Below are positions 21,821-33,747 of a stretch of DNA of 64,000 nt, in pieces. The notes under the pieces were generated by a model, which had not been told where the DNA came from, did no database searches, and was given only the letters and a program-made list of their open reading frames with translations. The stretch is from assembly GCA_907165275.2 (NCBI GenBank), contig OU015662.1, positions 9,679,501 to 9,743,500 on the forward strand, read 5' to 3'. Origin of the DNA: Zygaena filipendulae (taxonomy: Eukaryota > Arthropoda > Insecta > Lepidoptera > Zygaenidae). A program made the translations under genes and the position numbers. Each line of letters opens with the position of its first letter. Position 1 is the stretch's first letter.

Positions 21821-23284
21821 TAGTACGGACCGCCAAGAGGGGATTTGTGGATTAGCTAAAGCGCGTCAGATGAACATAAGGGGGGTACCTTGCACCATGT
21901 TGAGTACCTCCACCAAATATAGGCCCTCTACACTGGTGGGTGCGTCTAGAATAACCGATCAGATTAGTAAAAAAAAATCGATAATTCGAAATACTCGAGC
22001 GCGTCAGATTAAGATATGGTGGGTTAATTACATAGTGAGAAGTATGTATATGAATAATCTGACCATTTGAACGTGACGTAAGGGAGTTAGAGGATCACAA
22101 ACTTGCAAAAAAAAAACACAACTTCGCATTCTCGAGCGCAGTTGATTTATTTTTTATTTTAAAGTAAATAACTCAAGGATAGCGGGAAAAATATAATCTG
22201 CCGATTTTCATAAGCCGAAGAAACAAAAATCGTCTTTGAATCGAACGAGCAGCTGCAGTGAAACATGTACCTATTCATATCTCTGTCTTTCTTTCTCTTT
22301 TACTTTTTCTCTATCTCTCACTCTCTCGCACCGTCCTCACACTACTTTCCGTCGCCATAACGTCATCACAGTATATCACGGCGCTAAACGTGTCAAATTA
22401 TAACTTTTTTTGGTCGGTTAAAATACATATTAAAATAAGTTAAGTTAAGTATTACATCAAACTATAGGTTCACCTATAACCTTTCACTTTAATGTAATTA
22501 TATATATTATATAATAAAGCTCATCATAAAACAACGCGTTCATGTTATTATATGTAAAACGCTCTGGCTTGTTTGTGCTTTAAAGTTAGTTTTGTGAATA
22601 ATATTTTGTGAGCTTTTACATATTTCATAGAAATATAAAGTGTGTTTTTTGTGAACAAGAAATAGCTCATAAAGTTATTAAACTTACACGTCAGAAAGAA
22701 AAAAAAATCTTAAAAATAAATCATAATTTTTGTTTCTAGCAGTCAGATTAATAATACCCCTCAAAATTATTGTCAGATTTTAAGCCAACATAACTTGGAG
22801 TGCAAGCTGAACCTTCTGTAAAATAATCTGACACGCTCGAGTGAAATTGAGATTTTTTTTTGCATTTTCAAAAATTCGCTACTACCTTGCGTCACCTCCA
22901 AATTGGCAGATTTTCGAAGGGGAGCATTTTTAGGGCTCACTTAACATCCCCTTTGAATATCTGACGCGCTGGAGTAAATGTTTTTTTTTTTTTCATTTTC
23001 TCCACTTCCGGATGGCCACCCCCACCACGCAAATCGGCAGATGAATATATTTTCGATATCAGAGACACCTTGGAGTATCTAAACTACAATATCTGACGCG
23101 CTCGAGTATTTCCATTTTAATATTTTTTTTTTACATTTTTGAAAGCCTGTAGAAGCTAAACCCACCGGTGAATGAAAAAATATCATATGACCTTATTTTG
23201 TTTATATCTCCTAATCTTCAAAACCCAATAGGTCCCAACGACGCTCGAGTCGCTCCCGAATTAGCATCGGTATCTCCCGTACTA
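21821..23284 (+). mobile_element. 1.46 kb non-coding DNA transposon, copy 2
   Basis: Near-identical to 2426-3868, in the same orientation, starting TAGTACGG and ending CCGTACTA. The flanking direct repeat is TAA (21818-21820 and 23285-23287), different from copy 1, so the two are independent insertions and not a segmental duplication. Differences are mostly point changes and short indels in T tracts, plus a few insertions such as the second ACCTATA near 22476. Confidence 0.85.
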
Positions 23285-23565
23285 TAAGCTTTTTCTTTTC
23301 GGTAAGCTGGGACGGAAAAACTTTGAGATCCACGAAATATTTTTAATAAATTTTGGTAACATAAAAGGTTTCTTTGGTCTTTGATTTAATCAGATTTATT
23401 CGAAGTCTTGAAAATATGCTCGCAATCAAGATTATTCTTCATAATTATTATTGCTCTAAAAGATTTTTCAGGCGTTTTTTTTTATAGCTATCATTTTTAT
23501 GTATAATACTAAATAAATGTATGTCTACATGTTCACTTTATATAACACACAACAAAATATATGTC

Positions 23566-23815
23566 TATGGTTTCACCGGCGTTACTTTTGGAGTTGACGT
23601 GGAAATTACTGGACAAAAGTACAAATTACCAATGTATTTTTTTGTACCTACTTCTGACAACCTGTATGTTGTTGTCAGAAGTGCTGTATGGAGTTCCGGC
23701 TGAAATTTCGTGATAAAAGTACCCCGTGTCCTTTTCTTTATTTTTGACAACGTTTATGCAAAATTTCATGATGATCGGTTGAGTAGCAAAGGCGAGAAAA
23801 TGTAGGTACTAATAA
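23566..23815 (-). mobile_element. degraded Helitron-like repeat with internal hairpin
   Basis: GGTTTCACCGGCGTTACTTTTG and a second, partial GGAGTTCCGGCTGAAATTTC block suggest two overlapping copies. Between them ACTTCTGACAAC (23650-23661) is mirrored by GTTGTCAGAAGT (23671-23682) around a 9 nt loop. Confidence 0.5.
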
Positions 23816-24156
23816 TAGACTGATTGTTACTTTCGCAATTAGTTTGGATTCAAACAACTTTCGTCAAAATATTCTTTTTTGAGTTTGGATCAATTTTAAA
23901 ATCTAATGTTGGCAGTGTCAAAAACCAATTCTATACCTACCTATGAACGGTTTAGCCTGAATCGAAACCAGGTTTTCGTAACTAGTTTCAAAGATCTGGC
24001 TGACTGATTCACTATCAAACTGTTGACCGTAGAGCTTAGGATTAACTTATATTAAGTATATGTAATTCCATAAGTAGGTAGTTAATAAGTCTCGATAGAA
24101 ATAACTTTTTTAATTTATTTTTATAAAACAAGCTTTTATTCAAACGCACTATAAAT

Positions 24157-24396
24157 GGACATAGATAAGCAATAGTGTGTTAATCCGCACTAGAGAAATT
24201 TTGAGTAAATCGTGTTTTAAAACTATAGCGTCATTTTGTGTGAACATTTTTTTATGCTCAACATATTGTTACATATGTATTTATACAATCTAATGAAGTA
24301 AACACAGAATTAAAAAACGTTCTCTAACTCGTAATAAATCGTTCTGTATCAATAACTTAATTTTGTGGGTTAACATGTTATTGCTTATCTGCGTCC
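24157..24396. mobile_element. 240 bp MITE with 4 bp duplication, copy 2
   Basis: Inverted ends GGACATAGATAAGCAATA and TTATTGCTTATCTGCGTCC, flanked by AAAT on both sides (24153-24156, 24397-24400). About 30 bp more internal sequence than copy 1. Confidence 0.82.
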
Positions 24397-25009
24397 AAAT
24401 AAACAATGCATTGTCATCCAAACTAAACGTGTTTAGAAAAGTTTAGCTCAATCGGTTGAAGATATCTGCTTCAAAATTGAGTTGCAAGATTCCACCCGTA
24501 CCTACAAACATTATGTATGTACACATACCTACTTAGTTAGGATACATACATACATAGGTACATTGCAAGATAAAAAAATAAAAGAAAAACTGCTTTTAAA
24601 ATGTAGGCAAGCGCTAAGACAGTGTTTTCAAAAATTCAATCCTCAAGAAAAAGAAAGTGAAAGTTTAGCTATACAACGAAGAAGTCTAGATATGGAAGTA
24701 CCTACCTACGTTAGTTTTGGAGTTAAAAGTCGTGGAAATTGGAATTTGGGTTTCTTTTAAGTTTAAGTTAAGGAGTTTTAGTTGACGAAGTTTTAGTTTA
24801 GAGTTCTAGAGTTTTAGTTAAGGAAAACGAGTAAAATACTAATGAAAATATGGGGACCAGCTAGTTTAAGGTAGTTTAAACTGATGATTTCATACCGTTA
24901 GGTTAGGTACCAACAAATATGTACAAAAAAAAGTGTTTACAGAAAGCTTAAATTATGTTGGAATAAACGTTTTTACACTATTTGTTAATAATAGTTCGTC
25001 TACGTCGTA

Positions 25010-25948
25010 GGGGAGCGCAGGGTAATGGGAGCCTACTAAGGGAAAACTTGCATAAAAACCACAATTATTAACCTTCTTATAATTATTAATCAGGAACTCT
25101 TAGAACAATCATTTAGGTATGTTTTAATCACAGTTAGAATTAATTTCAGCCATATATTAAGGAACAATAACGATTTTACAAAAAAAGTCAATCGCTCCCA
25201 TTACCCGACACGTGCGGTTAATGGGAGCCCATTTCACACTCATATGGGAAATGGGAGCCATAATATTTAGTATTGCGCAAAAGTTAAACTAAACGTACTT
25301 TAAATGTGATCTTAGTTAGTTACTACTAACTATTTATTGTAACACAATAAAAAAATCAACTTTTTAAACAAAAACAAGAAAAATAAAGATAAAATTATCA
25401 AAGAAAAACATATGACCCAGATTTTATGGATCCAAACAAAACGTACAAATATAAGAAACTGGACCATCACTTCCAGAACATTCTTTATGGGCCCAGTTCC
25501 CGCAACTTCTGCATCGGAACTGTATGGGATCTGTAATAGGAACTATGTCGGCTAGTGAGAGCCTTCCTAGGCTCCCATTTCCCGCTGACTCCCATTTTGA
25601 AACTTAATAATATAAATAATTTAATTCTAATTGCAATCGCAATTTAACACTTGCACTAGTTATTATATGAATCTACGGATGTAATAAAAAAAACACAGTA
25701 AAATAACAATAAAACTTCATGCTTATCTTGGCGCTGGCAATCCACAATTTTTTATAAGCGCCCAGCGAAAAACACATAAACGTCCCTTGTGACTGAACGC
25801 ACGGCATTAACGGCTTGTGCCGGTTAGGCGAAGTTACTAGAAGATTGACGGACGCGGCCGAGTGATTACAATAGCATAAATATGTTTGCATTCCGTTAAA
25901 TCACCGTAGCTCCCATTACCCGACCGCTCCCATTACCCCGCGTTCCCC
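25010..25948 (-). mobile_element. second pogo-like DNA transposon remnant
   Basis: Ends GGGGAGCGCAGGGTAATGGG and CCCATTACCCCGCGTTCCCC are inverted and bounded by TA on both sides (25008-25009, 25949-25950). ATGGGAGC/GCTCCCAT words recur inside. Only the last part of a transposase frame remains (25424-25520, minus strand). The ends differ from those of the 8671 element, so this is a different family. Confidence 0.82.
25424..25520 (-). pseudogene. pogo-type transposase C-terminal zinc-binding tail
   Basis: On the minus strand the frame reads CRSCGNWAHKECSGSDG, then YICTFCLDP and a TAA stop at 25426-25424. A Cys-x2-Cys, Trp-Ala-His, Cys, Cys-x2-Cys arrangement at the extreme C-terminus is common in insect pogo/jerky-like transposases. 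The catalytic part is missing, so it is a remnant. Confidence 0.7.
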
Positions 25949-26161
25949 TATTACAAGTAAAAGGAAATTGGATTACTATTCGCAATTTTTCACAAAGACA
26001 TAGAGAAAGTTTGCGTTCGACTTGTAATGCCTAGACTGCTCGTATCTAGATTTGACCGGAACGAATTCGAATTCTGCACTTGAGCACTCACATCGCATGT
26101 TTATCTAACATAATATTAGAGATATACAGTTAGACACTAGCCAACCTAGCTATGGATGGAG

Positions 26162-26262
26162 AGTCAACCGGGTGTAAACCCGGTGCTCGGGTTAAACCTT
26201 GTTTTCTGGGTGGTTATCGGGTTTTATTAGGTACCCAAGAACCGGGTTTCAACCCGGTTGAT
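26162..26262. repeat. nested ACCGGGT/ACCCGGT palindromes
   Basis: TCAACCGGGTGTAAACCCGGT at the left is mirrored (19 of 21 bases) by ACCGGGTTTCAACCCGGTTGA at the right. Each arm is itself a small palindrome. Further CGGGTT words lie between. Function unknown; it could be a MITE end or a clustered binding site. Confidence 0.7.
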
Positions 26263-26385
26263 TGCCTGTTCTATAGCTGGTTAAGGGTACATTTTGGTCG
26301 GTATTTTGGTCCCTACTGCTATTGTAATTCAATGTCTGTCAGAAGTGTCAGGGTTGCTGCATTCACCTGCTTGGGTTCTTGCATT

Positions 26386-26436
26386 CACACACTCGCACAC
26401 ACACATACACACACACACACACACATGCACGCACAC

Positions 26437-26513
<77 letters not shown>

Positions 26514-26539
26514 CATACACACACACACACACACATACA
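26386..26539. repeat. interrupted (CA)n microsatellite
   Basis: About 155 bp of CA repeats with TG, GC and TATATA interruptions. Several open frames through it in all phases are artefacts of the repeat. Confidence 0.97.
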
Positions 26540-26638
26540 CTTCAAAATTATTTCACACGATTTATTTAAATATTAAGTTATAAAATCTGTATGCTTTCGG
26601 ATGTGTATTCTGTTAATTTTAAATTAGTTATGAGGAGC

Positions 26639-26682
26639 GGAGTCTCCTGGCACAGGCATAATTATGCCTAAAAGGAGGCTCC
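26639..26682. repeat. 44 nt hairpin
   Basis: GGAGTCTCCT (26639-26648) pairs with AGGAGGCTCC (26673-26682) with one mismatch. Between them AGGCATAATTATGCCT is a perfect 16 bp palindrome. No ORF or family was recognised. Confidence 0.75.
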
Positions 26683-26751
26683 AGCTATTTACCTAGTATA
26701 AGTTCATACTGTGAAAGTAATAAATATTTTCTGTTTTTTTTTTTTATTTTG

Positions 26752-26830
26752 ATAGCTGTTCCACGCGGTTTCACTAAATCTCGTGATTACATTTCGGGAC
26801 ATCGGGACAAATACATTTTCTGGGACGTGA
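26752..26830 (-). mobile_element. Helitron-like fragment
   Basis: AGCTGTTCCACGCGGTTTCAC followed by a diverged TACATTTCGGGAC; only the GC-rich terminal part survives. Confidence 0.5.
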
Positions 26831-26839
26831 GTAGGTAGG

Positions 26840-27642
26840 TATATATAGGTATACAACCATTGACGTGTTACTGACCAAATATACATGTTACCAAATATGT
26901 TCAGACGTTACAGAGTGGCATCAAATATACACATGCATAACTAGGTGTCTGGATCTTTAATAATATTGCAGAGTTGTGTAGATGCACTACTATATATAGA
27001 TATAGATAGACAAAATGATTGATAATCGAGTACTATCCTATTATTCCTTGCTGTGATTGGTTGGTCCTTCCTACTTTGGCAAAAAATATAAACAGTGGAA
27101 AAGAAATCCTTAACATCTAACTTAACCATTGTTCTTTTTTTCAAGTTTTCTAGCATTCCGCATCAGCAGTTCTGAATATTAATACTTTATCAACCACTTC
27201 CAAAAAGTTCTGTCAAATAAAATTTTATTGCATTCGGAAAGACGAATTATTGCGAAGAGATATCCAGGAAAATACTTGAAAAAGTTGGAAAAAATCTTTA
27301 GATATTTTAGCCATTCAAACGGCAAATAACGCCCCCAGAGGGTTACGTACATTTTAACCCTTCGTTGAGTATAGTGGCAGCGAGCTGTCGATAACCGGCC
27401 GAGAGCGTAATTAAACGTCGGAGTGGTCTTTCAGTGACATGTGAGTGCGGCGAACACAACTGACGGGTTAATTGAGTGGCCATCGGTTATTCGTCAATGA
27501 TGGGATTATAGTAGGTAGGTACTTGATAACATCAAGTTTAATTATTTCACTATAGGTAACCTCACTACGTAGTACGTACCTATAACACATGATCACCAAA
27601 GGCGACTAGGTACCTACCTACACCTTTTATAAAACCACTATC
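26840..27642. other. no gene seen; less AT-rich patch at 27320-27500
   Basis: The patch carries AACGCCCCCAGAGGGTTACG and several CG-containing words and is not similar to the repeats elsewhere in the window. It could be a regulatory element; nothing in it reads as coding. Confidence 0.3.
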
Positions 27643-27830
27643 TTCACCCCGCGGTTTCACCCACATTAATTTTGGAGTTCCCGCGGGATTTCCGGGATGT
27701 ATGTGTATGCCCTTCTCTGTACCCCTGACAACGTGTGTTCAAAATTTCATAATGATCAGTTGAGCCGTTAAGGCGTGAATGCGTAACAAACAAATAAACT
27801 GACATTCACATTTATAACATAGTAAGAATG
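27643..27830 (-). mobile_element. Helitron-like short repeat
   Basis: CCCCGCGGTTTCACCCACAT, GGAGTTCCCGCGGGATTTCC and AATGATCAGTTGAGCCGTTA; distal end in an ACATTTATAACATAG tail. Confidence 0.65.
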
Positions 27831-29100
27831 TTGTATGTATCTATAGGTACATGAAAAACAGCGTTGAGGGCAGCGCCGCCGGTCCTAGCCACCGACGCGC
27901 GACGCCCGTGTGCGATCTGAACCCAGGCCCATATCACGGATGTAATAAAATGCCTGCGAAACCCTCCATTACACACCAAAAAAAGGAATGAAACCACCAA
28001 CCTTATCAGATACGTTAATTTTTAGGTGCACTTAGTGCCGTAGCGTAGGTTGTTCGTTGTATGATTTATGAACTTAATATGATCTTTATTGATCTTATTT
28101 AATTCTTAAATGTAAATAAAGAAGTGTACAAGGGGTACTTGATGCCATAGGCTTTCTCTAACAGTCGGTCGCAGCGCAGGGGAGGGAGAATTTTTGCAAA
28201 AAGGAAGACGACATCACGACATGCAAAGCGCCTCGAGCGTGGGGGGGCTCGCGGCGCCCCCTGGAAGTCGGCGCCCCCTGGAAGTCGGCGCCCGTGTGGA
28301 CCGCACGCCCTTCACTAAAGGCAGCACCGACCCTGGTTGAGGCCTGAGGGACATCAATATTGTCTTGCTTGCATAATATAGTACAGTAGGTAAGATAAAC
28401 CTACATTATAGAACAGTTTTATCCGTTCGTTTATCGCACGGTAACAATTACTAATTAGTTGCGGAGAAAGCATTGCGATGTAAGTACAGTGTCGAGATTG
28501 CTTTAATTAGGGGAGCGGAGCGGCGAAGCGACAAAGTACAGTCTCCGACAAAAGTAGACTTACACTTCTGAAACTTGCTGAATGTTATTACAATAGAAAC
28601 AAGGTCAAGAATTGTCAAAAGTGTTAAGCCGTTTTTGATTCTAACTGTACACGGGATGCATTTAATTGTCAATCAGCGAATGTTACGATGCACTTATATT
28701 AGTACTTACCGACACATAGCATATAGGTACTTCGAAACCTTCGAAAGGGTTTCAATAGAAGAATAATTAATTTTTACTTCCACGTAACCAATATCGGGTT
28801 GTCCCATGCCGCCATCTCGTAAACAGTGTCAAAGTCATGATCTCAAATAAAATCTCAAGAGTTTTCATAATTCGTTCGCGTTGCTTCGTCTACCAAATCG
28901 CACATTGTCGTTGGCACAATTATTTTAAAAGTTGCCATTTTGACCCTGCCATAAAGCCCATTAGATATCAATTCTGGCTTGGCTGTTAATTGTAGGTAAT
29001 AAATACTCTATGTAATGTAGTGGATCTTGCATAACTTATCTTCCAATGTTTAACTTGCACTTGGTGTGTCTGTTTGTTCTAAAGTGTATTTAATTAGGAG
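27831..29100. other. no gene seen; GC-rich repeat patch
   Basis: 27860-27985 and 28150-28330 are GC-rich islands. The second contains CGGCGCCCCCTGGAAGT twice in tandem. They resemble fragments of GC-rich retrotransposons, but no reading frame with a recognisable domain was found. Confidence 0.35.
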
Positions 29101-29104
29101 TAAG

Positions 29105-29345
29105 CGAGAACGTGCCTGCCGATAAACTGTTTTTGAAGTTTAGCAGAGTATTTAGAAAATATGATGTAAGTGTTGTCTTTAATGAATAAAACAAAAAAAT
29201 AGAAGAAGATTCCACATGTAAAAGTTCGTGCCTGCCAATAAACTGTTTTTGCTGTTTAGCAGAGTATTTAGAAAATATGATGTAAGCGTTGTCTTTAATG
29301 AATAAAACAAGAAGAAGAAGAAGATTCCACATGTAAAATGTTCTT
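29105..29345. repeat. two-copy tandem duplication, about 116 bp unit
   Basis: CGTGCCTGCCGATAAACTG at 29111 recurs as CGTGCCTGCCAATAAACTG at 29227. TTTAGCAGAGTATTTAGAAA and GATTCCACATGTAAAA also recur in order. A few substitutions and a GAA expansion separate the units. Confidence 0.9.
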
Positions 29346-29807
29346 AACAAATAACTTTAATTTGTGCGATTAAACACAAGTGTCTAACCTATTTTTGGTC
29401 TGTTCAAACCTAATTAAGATAACATTAATAAAATAAAGATGAGGTGTTAGATGGCTGCAACGCCCAGTCCGATGGGTAAGTTGTGATGAAAGAGATAATG
29501 CGCACGAGTCGCTGAGCGAAGTGATGCCGCTATCATTTACAAAGATGCATTGCAGTTGCTGGATACTAGAAATACAATTTAGTCACTTTTCTAATAAAAA
29601 GTAAAAACTGGTCATAAACAAAGTATGTAGTGTTTACCACCCTGAAAGTAAAATTATAATAGTAGTAAAGTAGGCATACTTAATAAAAGAAATTGGTTCA
29701 AAACTTTCGGATATAATTATCGTGTATCAGTACAGTATATGACATTACAGCTTGTAGTATATACTTACATGGTATAAATAAATACAAACAAATACGACGG
29801 AAAAAAT

Positions 29808-29865
29808 AGTGAAAATATGAATAAATGATATAAAGATATTATTATCATTCATTCATATTTTCACT
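29808..29865. repeat. 58 nt near-perfect hairpin
   Basis: Two 23 nt arms (29808-29830 and 29843-29865) pair with one mismatch around a 12 nt loop. The size is pre-miRNA-like, but the arms are AT-rich and could be a MITE relic. Confidence 0.7.
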
Positions 29866-32800
29866 TTTTTTTCTCTTTTTAGAAGTCTGAAATTATTAGG
29901 GAATTTTTTCAATTCTTGTCTTATAGCAATGCAGTTCTCAATGTTTTTTTTTGCGCTGAGATTACTTCAGAAGAGACGTAGGTATGTTACACCAGTTGCA
30001 CCCATACATATCTAAAGTTAGTAGATATTCAGTGTTTTGTCGAGTGTATGTATTTTCTTCAGTAAATTTTCCGATATTTTTATGTCTATGTAATAATTCA
30101 CAGCTAGTAGTAGTTGCTAATTGCGACTATTCGAAATTTAAACTTTCATTGTTTCACTATTTACGCTATGGAGGTTGTAATTATGTGCTTTAGTTCCATA
30201 GTGGCTGGACAGAAATAATAAATTATGCGTTATCGTTAGTTTTAAACATAGGTGCCAGCTAGTGCAAACTGGCACTTAAAGTTTGGTGCCGTTTTCTGCG
30301 GGAAAAGATTTATGCTTACTTATGCTAAATATTTAAATTTATTTATTTGAGATTTTTTGATTGGTTAAATATTATTTAAGTGAAAATTCTTCGGACGCGC
30401 AGAGAGAAAAAATTTATAGACGAATTTGACTATCACGTTTTTAAACTAAACGATTGTAACACGTCTGTCAAGCTAGAAAGGTCAAGTCGGCAGAATCAAT
30501 TGATTTTTAGGTCAAAATTTAGTGCTCAATTAGTGCTAATTAGTGCTGAAAAAAAAAAATTTGGTGCTGTGATAGGTGGAACAAAAATGAGAACACTGCT
30601 AACTTTTTATTAAGCTAGCAGTGTACCGTTCGTGACCGCGTTACAATACAGTTGCAGCGGAATTCGCATGGGCTAATAATTTAGTGCTCAATTGGTGCTG
30701 CCATTGTAGCGAAAAATTTTTGAAAAATAATCGTTTTGGAATTTTTTTTCAAATAAAATACTGTACTAGCGACACCGGCCGGTCTAAGAGCTCAAAAACG
30801 GGAACTGATGAAATTGAAACACGTCGCCATTTAGCGCTCAATTAGTGCTGCCAGTATAATAAAGAATTTTTGAAAAATAACCTTTTTTTTTATTTTTTTC
30901 AATTACTTTTACTTAATTAAGCTAGCAGATTTAGCTAGCAGTCTACCTTTCGTGACCGCGTTATGATACAGTTGCAGCGGAATCCGCATGAGCTAATAAT
31001 TTAGTGCTCAATTAGTGCTGCCATTGTAGCGAAAAATTTTTGAAAAATAATCGTTTTTGAATTTTTTTTCAAATAAAATACTGTACTAGCGACACCGGCC
31101 GGTCTAAGAGCTCAAAAACGGGAACTGATGAAATTGAAACACGTCACCATTTAGCGCTCAATTAGTGCTGCCAATATAATAAATAATTTTTGAAAAATAA
31201 CATTTTTTTTTAATTTTTTTCAATAACTTTTACTTAATTAAGCTAGCAGATTTAGCTAGCAGTGTACCTTTCGTCACCGCGTTATGATACAGTTGCAGCG
31301 GAATCCGCATGAGCTAATAATTTAGTGCTCAATTAGTGCTGCCATTGTAGCGAAAAATTTTTGAAAAATAATCGTTTTTGATTTTTTTTTCAAATAAAAT
31401 ACTGTACTAGCGACACCGGCCGGTCTAAGAGCTCAAAAACGGGAACTGATGAAATTGAAACACGTCACCATTTAGCGCTCAATTAGTGCTGCCAGTATAA
31501 TAAAGAATTTTTGAAAAATAACCTTTTTTTTTAATTTTTTTCAATAACTTTTACTTAATTAAGCTAGCAGATTTAGCTAGCAGTGTACCTTTCGTGACCG
31601 CAATATGATACAGTTGCAGCGAAATCCGCATGAGCTAATAATTTAGTGCTCAATTAGTGCTGCCATTGTAGCGAAAAATTTTTGAAAAATAATCGTTTTT
31701 GAATTTTTTTTCAAATAAAATACTGTACTAGCGACACCGGCCGGTCTAAGAGCTCAAAAACGGGAACTGATGAAATTGAAACACGTCACCATTTAGCGCT
31801 CAATTAGTGCTGCCAGTATAATAAAGAATTTTTGAAAAATAACCTTTTTTTTAATTTTTTTCAATAACTTTTACTTAATTAAGCTAGCAGATTTAGCTAG
31901 CAGTGTACCTTTCGTGACCGCGTTATGATACAGTTGCAGCGGAATCCGCATGAGCTAATAATTTAGTGGTCAATTAGTGCTGCAATTGTAGCGAAAAATT
32001 TTTGAAAAATAATCGTTTTTGAATTTTTCTTCAAATAAAATACTGTACTAGCGACACCGGCCGGTCTAAGAGCTCAAAAACGGGACCTGATGAAATTGAA
32101 ACACGTCGCCATTTAGCGCTCAATTAGTGCTGCCAGTATAATAAAGAATTTTTGAAAAATAACCTTTTTTTTATTTTTTTCAATTACTTTTACTTAATTA
32201 AGCTAGCAGATTTAGCTAGCAGTCTACCTTTCGTGACCGCGTTATGATACAGTTGCAGCGGAATCCGCATGAGCTAATAATTTAGTGCTCAATTAGTGCT
32301 GCCATTGTAGCGAAAATTTTTTGAAAAATAATCGTTTTTGAATTTTTTTTCAAATAAAATACTGTAATAGCGACACCGGCCGGTCTAAGAGCTCAAAAAT
32401 GGGAACTGGTGAAATTGAAACACGTCACCATTTAGCGCTCAATTAGTGCTGCCAATATAATAAATAATTTTTGAAAAATAACATTTTTTTTAATTTTTTT
32501 CAATAACTTTTACTTAATTAAGCTAGCAGATTTAGCTAGCAGTGTACCTTTCGTGACCGCGTTATGATACAGTTGCAGCGGAATCCGCATGAGCTAATAA
32601 TTTAGTGCTCAATTAGTGCTGCCATTGTAGCGAAACTTTTTTGAAAAATAATCGTTTTTGAATTTTTTTTCAAATAAAATACTGTACTAGCGACACCGAC
32701 CGGTCTAAGAGCTCCAAAACGGGAACTGATGAAATTGAAACACGTCACCATTTAGTGCTCAATTAGTGCTGCCAGTATAATAAAGAATTTTTGAAAAATA

Positions 32801-33210
32801 ACCTTTTTTTTAATTTTTTTCAATAACTTTTACTTAATTAAGCTAGCAGATTTAGCTAGCAGTGTACCTTTCGTGACCGCAATATGATACAGTTGCAGCG
32901 AAATCCGCATGAGCTAATAATTTAGTGCTCAATTAGTGCTGCCATTGTAGCGAAAAATTTTTGAAAAATAATCGTTTTTGAATTTTTTTTCAAATAAAAT
33001 ACTGTACTAGCGACACCGGCCGGTCTAAGAGCTCAAAATTGGGAACTGATGAAATTGAAACACGTCACCATTTAGCGCTCAATTAGTGCTGCCAGTATAA
33101 TAAAGAATTTTTGAAAAATAACCTTTTTTTTAATTTTTTTCAATAACTTTTACTTAATTAAGCTAGCAGATTTAGCTAGCAGTGTACCTTTCGTGACCGC
33201 GTTATGATAC

Positions 33211-33747
33211 ACGCGTGGGCCTTCTCTTGCTGCCTCCCCGAAGGGGAGGCAGCAGAGGTAACTGCGTCGGGGCAGAGCCCCCTGCAGTGGGTAATCCTGC
33301 GCTGTCCGCCACTACGGACAGGAACTGGGGGGCGGTCTAAGGACCGCGTGGATCGTCGGGGCGGGGCCGACGCCGCCCGTCAGGGCGGCGTCCAGGCCCC
33401 GTCAGCCAAGCTAGGTGGGCAGCGTTGGCTCGTCATCGCGAGCGATAAGCTCGCGCGGATATCGCTTCCCCTCGGGTGGGCGGGCGTGGAGGGGGGCCAG
33501 ACCACGGATGTGCTCGTGGTCCGACGCATCCGCCCGCTCGAACATCCGAGAGGTGAGCCGTTGGACGAACTTGTCCAACGGCTCGACTCTCAGGTCCCTC
33601 TGAATTACGGAGTTCCTCACGTAACGAGGAGCTCCGGCAACGGCACGCAGTGCCATGGCCTGCTGGGAGTCTAGGCTCGCGCGCAGGGACGCACATGGCA
33701 GTGCGTACCATGCCGGAGCGGCGTAGGTGAGTCGGGGCCTAATGTAG
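33211..33747 (-). mobile_element. 5'-truncated jockey-like LINE inside the satellite
   Basis: A GC-rich 537 bp block interrupts a satellite unit and is flanked by TTATGATAC on both sides (33202-33210, 33748-33756). One copy belongs to the original unit, so it is a true 9 bp target duplication. It contains the C-terminal part of a reverse transcriptase (33411-33747). The 3' end, toward 33211, has no poly(A). It has instead a perfect 12 bp stem with a 3 nt loop (33228-33239 and 33243-33254) close to the terminus. Confidence 0.88.
33411..33747 (-). pseudogene. jockey-type reverse transcriptase C-terminal fragment
   Basis: The minus-strand frame contains LYHNYIRPRLTYAAPAW, then GAPRYVRNSVIQRDLRVEPL, which matches the thumb-to-C-terminal part of jockey-clade LINE polymerases (IRP..TYA.P.W, GAP.YVRN...DL). 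It stops at 33411. The catalytic YADD region and endonuclease are missing through 5' truncation. The retained frame is intact. Confidence 0.82.

Noticed and set aside
26152..26583. Long frames through the CA microsatellite on both strands
   Set aside because: His-Thr and Cys-Val repeats are direct translations of (CA)n and (TG)n.
33204..33674. 156-codon plus-strand frame in the GC-rich insert
   Set aside because: Antisense shadow; the minus strand carries clear jockey-type reverse transcriptase motifs.
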